Assembly: GCA_004298385.1 (NCBI GenBank)
Contig: SCTX01000050.1
Span: 1-64,000, forward strand
Source: Betaproteobacteria bacterium
Lineage (GTDB): Bacteria; Pseudomonadota; Gammaproteobacteria; Burkholderiales; SG8-39
Length of the DNA stretch: 64,000 nucleotides
Reading direction: 5' to 3'
This document shows positions 57,761-64,000 of this stretch, piece after piece (the first letter of the stretch is position 1; the number at the start of each line of letters is the position of its first letter). Below the pieces are notes generated by a model. It was not told where the DNA came from. It saw only the letters and a program-made list of their open reading frames with translations, and did not search any database. A program made the position numbers and the translations under genes.

Positions 57761-58549
57761 TCAAGACTTGAACACCGGCGCGCGGCGCGCTTCGAACGCG
57801 GCCAGGCCTTCGCTGACATCGTCGCTGAGCAGGGCTGCACTCACCAAGTCTTCCTCCAGCTTCAAACCCGCCTGCAGCGTGCCCTCGAGTCCCTGGCGCG
57901 CGAGCCGCTTCATCGCCGCGATGCCGACGCGGCTGCGCGTGGCGAGCTTGGTGCAGTACTCGAGCGCCGCATCGCCGAGCTGGCCGGGTTCGACCACGTA
58001 GTTCACCAGCCCCCATTGCAGCGCCGTATCGGCGTCGATCCAGCGCGCGCTGAAGAACAGGTCCAGACCTCGCCGCAGGCCGACGATGCGCGGGAAGCGC
58101 TGACTGCCGCCCCATCCCGGAATCAATCCGAATTGGGCATGCTGGTCGCCGATGCGTGCGTCACGGGCGGCAAAGATCACGTCGCAGGCGAGCATCAGTT
58201 CGCTGCCGCCGGCTAGGGCAAGGCCTTGGCATGCCGCGACGACCGGAAGATCGCTCGCCTCCAGGCGCTTGAGCACGCTGTGGCCATAACCGATAAAATG
58301 CTTCAGCTTGCCGGCATCGCCGCGCAGCGACATCACCTCGTCAAGATCGGCGCCGGTGCAGAAATGCTTGCCCTGCGCCCTGATCAGGATGACGCGCACG
58401 CCGGAGCCCGGCTGTTCGAACCCGTCGACGGCGGCCTCGATGGCCGCATGACACGCCAGCGACAGGCAATTGAATTTCTCGGGGCGCGCCAGTTCGATGA
58501 TGCCGACGGCCCCCAACCGGCTGAGGACTACGGGGGACGCCTGACTCAT
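57761..58549 (-). CDS. Enoyl-CoA hydratase/isomerase
   Basis: IRAQGKHFCTGADLDEV, CQGLALAGGSELMLACDVIFAA, FEARRAPVFKS. Confidence 0.9.
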   Translation of the reverse strand: MSQASPVVLSRLGAVGIIELARPEKFNCLSLACHAAIEAAVDGFEQPGSGVRVILIRAQGKHFCTGADLDEVMSLRGDAGKLKHFIGYGHSVLKRLEASDLPVVAACQGLALAGGSELMLACDVIFAARDARIGDQHAQFGLIPGWGGSQRFPRIVGLRRGLDLFFSARWIDADTALQWGLVNYVVEPGQLGDAALEYCTKLATRSRVGIAAMKRLARQGLEGTLQAGLKLEEDLVSAALLSDDVSEGLAAFEARRAPVFKS

Positions 58550-59712
58550 TTTTTGCTCTCCGTGGCGTATTGCACGGCCACGCGACCGATTTTCTCGCGG
58601 GCGATGATCAGCTTCATGATCTGCGCCGTGCCATCGCCGATTTCCAGGCCCATCACGTCACGCAGGCGCTGCTGGTGCGCGAGGTCCATCGACCAGCCGT
58701 AGTGGCCGAAGCTCAGGATGCATTGGTGGATCGCGTCGAAGGCGGTTTTCGGCCCCATCCACTTGACCATGGCCGCTTCCGCGGTGTGCGGCAGGCCCGC
58801 GTCGCGCAACGCCAAGCCGTGATAGCAGAGCTGGCGGCAGGCGGCGATCTGGGTCTCGAACTCGACCACGGGGAAGGTCACGCCCTGGTACTGCGCCAGC
58901 GGTACGCCGAAAGCCTGGCGCTCCTTCACGTATTCCCAGGTCTCGTCGATCGACGCCTGCGCCGCGCCAATACACTGCAGCGCGATCAGGATGCGGCTGA
59001 AGTCGAAGCCCTGCATCACCTGGGTGAAGCCCTTGCCTTCATCGCCGAACCGGTTCTCGACCGGCACCCGAGCATCGTCGAAGAACACCGAGCCGCGGCC
59101 GATGATCTTGCTGCCGACGTCGTTGAAGCGGGTGCGCTGCACGCCCTTCTGATCCAGCGGCACCAGGAACGCGCTGACGCCGCGCGCGCCTTCATCGGGC
59201 CGGCCGGTGCGCGCGAACAAAATCATGGCATCCGCCTGATCGGCGAAGGTGATCGATGTCTTCTCCCCGGAGAGCACGTACTCGTCGCCGACGCGCCGCG
59301 CCTTGACCTGCAGGTTGGCGGCATCCGAGCCGCCGCGCGGCTCGGTCAAGCCCAGACCGATGATGGCCTCGCCCGCCAGCAACCGGCCGATCCACGAGCG
59401 CGCCAGTTCGGGCCGCGCGTGGCGATGCATGATGGCCCCCATCAACGAGCCGAGCAACTGCATGTAGCTGACATTGAAGTCGCCATAGGCGATCTCCTCA
59501 GTGATGAGGCCGGCGGTCACGCCGCTCGCGCCCAGGCCGCCATATTCCTCCGGCAGATCGACGCCGATCAGGCCGAGCGAACCCATTTCCTTGAACAGCG
59601 AGCGGTCGATTCCCGGCTGCGACTCGCGCTTCTGGTAGTCGGGTCTGAGCTTGTCTCGCGCAAAGCGGCGCGCCACGTCGCGCAGCGCAATCTGATCCTG
59701 GTCGAATATCAT
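58546..59712 (-). CDS. Acyl-CoA dehydrogenase (paralog of 7049 gene)
   Basis: MIFDQDQIALRDVARRFARDKLRPDYQKRESQPGIDRSLFKEMGSLGLIGVDLPEEYGG. Confidence 0.92.
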   Translation of the reverse strand: MIFDQDQIALRDVARRFARDKLRPDYQKRESQPGIDRSLFKEMGSLGLIGVDLPEEYGGLGASGVTAGLITEEIAYGDFNVSYMQLLGSLMGAIMHRHARPELARSWIGRLLAGEAIIGLGLTEPRGGSDAANLQVKARRVGDEYVLSGEKTSITFADQADAMILFARTGRPDEGARGVSAFLVPLDQKGVQRTRFNDVGSKIIGRGSVFFDDARVPVENRFGDEGKGFTQVMQGFDFSRILIALQCIGAAQASIDETWEYVKERQAFGVPLAQYQGVTFPVVEFETQIAACRQLCYHGLALRDAGLPHTAEAAMVKWMGPKTAFDAIHQCILSFGHYGWSMDLAHQQRLRDVMGLEIGDGTAQIMKLIIAREKIGRVAVQYATESKK

Positions 59713-59836
59713 TGGTGGTGCCTCCTGGTTGTCGGTTGCCTCGGATAAATGCCCACGATGCCGCTTGCTTGCCACCGGCAGGTCCATCATCGAGATGACC
59801 GCGGTGAACGCGAATTGCAAGGCTGGGCGGCTGCAA

Positions 59837-59850
59837 ATAGTATAAACTAT
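59837..59850. promoter_or_regulatory. Operator-like inverted repeat ATAGT-ATAA-ACTAT in divergent gap
   Basis: Between ACAD (-) and FadH-like gene (+). Confidence 0.4.
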
Positions 59851-59895
59851 AGCGTCAAACAGGTGTTAGTTAGATCGGAACCCAGAGACTTCTCA

Positions 59896-61950
59896 ATGCT
59901 GAACCAACATACGGCGACCTTCCCGACGCTGCTTTCCCCGCTGAAAGTCGGCGCGCACCTGCTTCGGAACCGGACACTGATGGGATCGATGCACACGCGG
60001 CTGGAGTCTCTCGACCGCCCCATCGACAGGCTGTCCCTGTTCTACGCCGAGCGCGCGCGCGGCGGCGCCGCGTTGATCGTCACCGGCGGCTACGCCCCCT
60101 GCCCCAACGGGCTGCTCGATGAAACGGCGCCCATGCTGATCACGCCCGAGCAGGCGCACACGCTGAAGCCGATCCCGCGGGCGGTTCACGCCGAGGGCGG
60201 CAAGATCATTCTGCAGGTCATGCATACCGGCCGTTACGCGAAGATCGCACAGCCGGTGGGCGCATCCGACATCCCCTCACGCATCAACCCCCGTGCGCCA
60301 CGCGCGCTGAGCACCGCCGAGGTCTGGCAAATGGTCGATGACTTCACGCGCTGCGCCGAACTCGCGCAAAGCGCGGGATTCGACGGCGTCGAGATCATGG
60401 GATCGGAAGGCTACTTGCTCAACCAGTTTACGGTCACGCGCACCAACAACCGCAGCGACGAATTCGGCGGCAGCATCGAGAACCGGCATCGCCTGGCGGT
60501 GGAGATCGTGCGGCGCACGCGCACGCGTCTGGGGCCGCAGTTCTTGCTCATGTACCGTGTTTCGGCGCTCGACCTGGTCGAAGGCGGCGCCACGGCCGAC
60601 GAGATCGCCAGGCTCGCTCAGGCGGTGCAAGCCGCCGGTGCGGACATCATCAACACCGGCATCGGCTGGCACGAAGCGCGCATCCCCACCATTGCCTATG
60701 TGGTGCCGCGCGCCGCATGGCGCTTCGCCGCGGCCCGGGTCAAGCGGGCGGTATCGATTCCGGTCATCGTCTCCAACCGGATCAACACGCCCGATCTGGC
60801 CGAAGAAATCCTTGCCAGCGGCGATGCCGACATGGTGTCGATGGCGCGCCCGTTCCTGGCCGACGCGGACTTCGTGCGCAAGGCGGCGCAGGGGCGGGCC
60901 GACGAGATCAACACCTGCATCGCCTGCAACCAGGCTTGCCTGGACTACATCTTCGTCGAACGGCCCGCCACCTGCCTGGTCAACCCTCGCGCCGGCCGCG
61001 AGCTGGAGTTTTCGCAGTTGCCGCCGCGTGCAGTGCGGCGCAAGGTGGCGGTGGTCGGGGCCGGCGCGGCCGGGCTGGCCTGCGCCGTGAACGCTGCCGA
61101 GCGCGGCCACGCCGTGACCTTGTACGAGGCCGAGCGCGAGATCGGCGGGCAGTTGAACCTGGCCCGCGCCGTGCCGGGCAAGCAGGAGTTCGACGAACTG
61201 CTGCGCTACTTTCGGCGTGGCGTGGCGCGTCACGGCGTCGCGCTCAAGCTCGGGGCCAGGGCCAGCGCCAAGGCGCTCGCCTCGGCCGGCTACGACCGCA
61301 TTGTGATCGCTACCGGCGTGCGCCCACGCACGCCGCAGATCGAGGGTATCGGGCACCCGAAAGTGGTGAGCTATGCCGACCTGCTTTCGGGCCGGGCGAA
61401 AGCAGGCCGCCGGGTGGCGGTGATCGGCGCCGGGGGCATCGGTTTCGACGTAGCGGAGTTCCTGCTGCAAGACGAACATCGCGACGGCGCTGACGCCGCG
61501 GAGCACGCCATTGCCCGATTTCACACCGAGTGGGGCGTCGATACCTCGCCCGCGGCGGCGGGCGGCTTGAAGCCGACGGCGCCGGTCACGCCGCCCCGCG
61601 AAGTCACCCTGCTGCAGCGCAAGCCGGAAAAACCGGGGCGCAGCCTGGGGCTGACAACCGGCTGGGCGCTCAAGGCCACACTGGCGCGGCGTGACGTGCG
61701 CATGGTCTCTGGCTGCACTTACGAACGCATCGACGACGCCGGGCTGCATCTGCGCATCGACGGCCAAGCGCAGTTGCTCGTCGTCGACACCATCGTGATC
61801 TGCGCCGGGCAGGACAGCGACAACGCGCTTGCGGCAGAGTTGCGCGAGCTCGGCATCGAGCCCGAGGTCATCGGCGGGGCCGAGCGTGCCGCCGAGCTGG
61901 ACGCCTTGCGGGCGATCGACCAGGGCACGCGGTTGGCGCTGGCGTTCTGA
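59896..61950 (+). CDS. fadH: 2,4-dienoyl-CoA reductase (FadH-like, OYE + FAD/NAD domains)
   Basis: CIACNQACLDYIFVERPATCLVNPRAGRE Fe-S motif; KVAVVGAGAAGLACAVNAAERGHAVTLYEAE; RRVAVIGAGGIGFDVAEFL. Confidence 0.88.
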   Translation: MLNQHTATFPTLLSPLKVGAHLLRNRTLMGSMHTRLESLDRPIDRLSLFYAERARGGAALIVTGGYAPCPNGLLDETAPMLITPEQAHTLKPIPRAVHAEGGKIILQVMHTGRYAKIAQPVGASDIPSRINPRAPRALSTAEVWQMVDDFTRCAELAQSAGFDGVEIMGSEGYLLNQFTVTRTNNRSDEFGGSIENRHRLAVEIVRRTRTRLGPQFLLMYRVSALDLVEGGATADEIARLAQAVQAAGADIINTGIGWHEARIPTIAYVVPRAAWRFAAARVKRAVSIPVIVSNRINTPDLAEEILASGDADMVSMARPFLADADFVRKAAQGRADEINTCIACNQACLDYIFVERPATCLVNPRAGRELEFSQLPPRAVRRKVAVVGAGAAGLACAVNAAERGHAVTLYEAEREIGGQLNLARAVPGKQEFDELLRYFRRGVARHGVALKLGARASAKALASAGYDRIVIATGVRPRTPQIEGIGHPKVVSYADLLSGRAKAGRRVAVIGAGGIGFDVAEFLLQDEHRDGADAAEHAIARFHTEWGVDTSPAAAGGLKPTAPVTPPREVTLLQRKPEKPGRSLGLTTGWALKATLARRDVRMVSGCTYERIDDAGLHLRIDGQAQLLVVDTIVICAGQDSDNALAAELRELGIEPEVIGGAERAAELDALRAIDQGTRLALAF

Positions 61951-62005
61951 GCGACCCGGAGTTCCCTTTTTCCATTTTCCTTTCCACTTTTTTGTCAAGG
62001 AGACC

Positions 62006-62812
62006 ATGATGAACTACGCTGACTTCCAGTTCCTGAAATTCGACGCCAAGCCCAATGGCGTGCTGCTGATCACGATCAATCGTCCCGAGGTGATGAATGC
62101 CACCAATGGCCGCCTGCATTGGGAACTGACCAAGGTCTGGGGCGTCGTCAACGATGACGCCAAGACCAAGGTGGCGGTCATCACCGGCGCCGGCGACCAA
62201 GCTTTCTCGGCCGGCGGCGATCTGGAATGGGTAGCCAAGATGGTCGGCAACCCGAACGAGATTTCCAACACGATGACCGAGGCGTCGGACATCGTCTACA
62301 ACATGATGGCCTGCGCCAAGCCCATCATCTCGGCCATCAACGGCGTGGCCGTCGGCGCCGGCCTGGCCGTTGCATTTCTGGCCGACATCAGCATCATGGC
62401 TGAGGAAGCGAAGATCACCGACGGGCACGTCAAGATCGGCGTGGCCGCCGGCGACCACGCGGCGATCCTCTGGCCGCTGCTGTGCGGCATGGCCAAAGCC
62501 AAGTACTACCTGATGACGGCCGAATTCGTGGGCGGCAAGGAGGCCGAGCGCATCGGTCTGGTCAGCCTATGCGTGCCGCGCGCGGAGCTGATGGGCAAGG
62601 CGATGGCGGTGGCCGACAAGCTCGCCGCCGGCAGCCAGCAGGCAATCCGCTTCACCAAGCGCTCGCTCAACGGCTGGATGAACGTGGCGCGCCCGATTTT
62701 CGAGAGTTCACTGGCGATGGAGATGCTGTGCTTCCTGGGTGAGGACGCCGCCGAAGGCGTGGCGTCGGTGCGCGAGAAGCGTGCGCCGAAGTTCCCGTCA
62801 GCGAGCAGATAA
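62006..62812 (+). CDS. Enoyl-CoA hydratase/isomerase
   Basis: [55 protein letters not shown]. Confidence 0.9.
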   Translation: MMNYADFQFLKFDAKPNGVLLITINRPEVMNATNGRLHWELTKVWGVVNDDAKTKVAVITGAGDQAFSAGGDLEWVAKMVGNPNEISNTMTEASDIVYNMMACAKPIISAINGVAVGAGLAVAFLADISIMAEEAKITDGHVKIGVAAGDHAAILWPLLCGMAKAKYYLMTAEFVGGKEAERIGLVSLCVPRAELMGKAMAVADKLAAGSQQAIRFTKRSLNGWMNVARPIFESSLAMEMLCFLGEDAAEGVASVREKRAPKFPSASR

Positions 62813-62927
62813 GCGCACGGACTTTCGACCGGCTCCCGGGCGAGCGGGTGGCGCCCCAACCAGCGCGCCTGAAGCGTCCGCGGCGCGTATATTTGCCGCG
62901 ATCGACACCCCAAAAAAGGAGACCAGC

Positions 62928-64000
62928 ATGGACTTCACCTTGACCCAGGAACAGCGGATGATCCACGAGTACGGCGACCGTATCTCGAAAAAATTCGACC
63001 ACGACTACTGGAGAGGCTACGCCAACAAGGGCGAGTGGCCGGCCGAGCTGTACGGGCAGATCGCGAGCGACGGCTTTCTCGGACTGATGGTTCCGGCGGC
63101 CTACGGCGGGTCGGGCCAAGGCATGATCGAGATGACCCTGTTCATGGAAGGTCTCGCGAACAACGGCATTCCGATGCTGAACCTGGTGGTCGGTCCGACG
63201 ATGACGATGGGCCTGCTGGCCAAGCATGGCAGCGAGGACATGAAGCGCCGCTTCCTGCCCGACGGCTGCGCCGGCAAGATCAAGTTCTGCTTCGCCATCA
63301 CCGAGCCGAACGCGGGCTCGAACTCGATGGCCATCACCACCCTGGCCAAGCCCGATGGCAGCGGGGGCTTCCGCCTGAACGGGCAGAAGGTGTTCATCAC
63401 CGACGCCAACACCGCCGACTACGCGCTGGTGGTGACGCGGACCACGCGGCGCGAGGAGGTGCAGAAGAAGAGCGACGGCTTCACCTTGTTCATGGTCGAC
63501 ATGAAGCACAAGGGCGTCAGCAAGACGTTGATCCCGGTTTCCTTCCCGGTGCCCGAGTCGCAATGGCAGGTGTTTTTCGACGACGTGCCGCTGACGCAGG
63601 CCGACGTACTGGGGGAGGTCGGCAAGGGCTTCCGCATCCTGTTCGACACCCTCAACCCCGAGCGCATCATTCTGTCCGGCCTGTGCACGGGCATCGGCCG
63701 CTTTGCGCTGAAGCGGGCGGTGGCCTATGCCAATGAGCGCAAGCTCTTCAACAATACGCCCATCGGCGCCTATCAAGGCATCCAGCATCCGCTGGCGATC
63801 GCGCGCAGCGAGGTCGAACTGGCCTCGCTGATGGCGTTGAAGGCGGCCTGGGTCTTCGACAGCGGCCTGCCCGCGGGCGAGTTCGCCAACATGGCGAAAT
63901 ACGCGGCAGCCGAAGCCGGCATTCGCGCCGTGGACAGCTCGATTCAAGTCTTTGGCGGCAACGGTTTCACCAAGGAATATGGCATGTATGACTTGTACGG
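62928..64000 (+). CDS. Acyl-CoA dehydrogenase (3' end beyond window; absent from ORF track)
   Basis: MDFTLTQEQRMIHEYGDRISKKFDHDYWRGYANKGEWPAELYGQIASDGFLGLMVPAAYGG...FAITEPNAGSNSMAITT...IQVFGGNGFTKEYGMYDLY. Confidence 0.92.
   Translation, partial: MDFTLTQEQRMIHEYGDRISKKFDHDYWRGYANKGEWPAELYGQIASDGFLGLMVPAAYGGSGQGMIEMTLFMEGLANNGIPMLNLVVGPTMTMGLLAKHGSEDMKRRFLPDGCAGKIKFCFAITEPNAGSNSMAITTLAKPDGSGGFRLNGQKVFITDANTADYALVVTRTTRREEVQKKSDGFTLFMVDMKHKGVSKTLIPVSFPVPESQWQVFFDDVPLTQADVLGEVGKGFRILFDTLNPERIILSGLCTGIGRFALKRAVAYANERKLFNNTPIGAYQGIQHPLAIARSEVELASLMALKAAWVFDSGLPAGEFANMAKYAAAEAGIRAVDSSIQVFGGNGFTKEYGMYDLY

Overview
This is a dense catabolic region with no rRNA, tRNA, CRISPR array or transposase that I could see. 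I count 12 acyl-CoA dehydrogenase (ACAD) genes (one cut by the right edge), 4 intact crotonases, 3 thiolase-fold genes, 3 intact acyl-CoA ligases, 3 SDRs and 4 MaoC/hot-dog hydratases. There are also 2 PaaI-type thioesterases, an alpha-methylacyl-CoA racemase-like CaiB/BaiF protein and a FadH-like 2,4-dienoyl-CoA reductase. Acyl-CoA carboxylase genes comprise one alpha, two complete beta and one partial beta. Two LivFGHM-type ABC importers are present with four intact and one truncated periplasmic binding proteins, plus two TetR regulators. A CoA-transferase pair sits next to a nitronate-monooxygenase-like flavoprotein, resembling the IpdA/IpdB/IpdC steroid C/D-ring module. Overall it looks like import, CoA activation and beta-oxidation of branched or (ali)cyclic carboxylic acids; the substrate cannot be fixed from this window. 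Base composition looks mosaic: about 0.4-22.4 kb is more moderate in GC, 22.5-64 kb is very GC-rich, and 8.3-9.9 kb is clearly AT-richer. Most interesting: (1) a ~0.19 kb inverted repeat duplicating a sigma70-like promoter plus a 14-bp perfect palindrome, whose left arm is split by a 1.59-kb ACAD-bearing segment; (2) two adjacent thiolase-fold proteins lacking the usual Cys and His, next to a DUF35 protein with two of four Zn-ribbon Cys replaced by Ser; (3) many gene relics in the intergenic gaps (BadI/MenB-type crotonase, ACAD, CoA-ligase tail, LivG-LivF deletion scar, binding-protein head, biotinyl-domain tail). All family calls come from reading motifs by eye; no database search was run.
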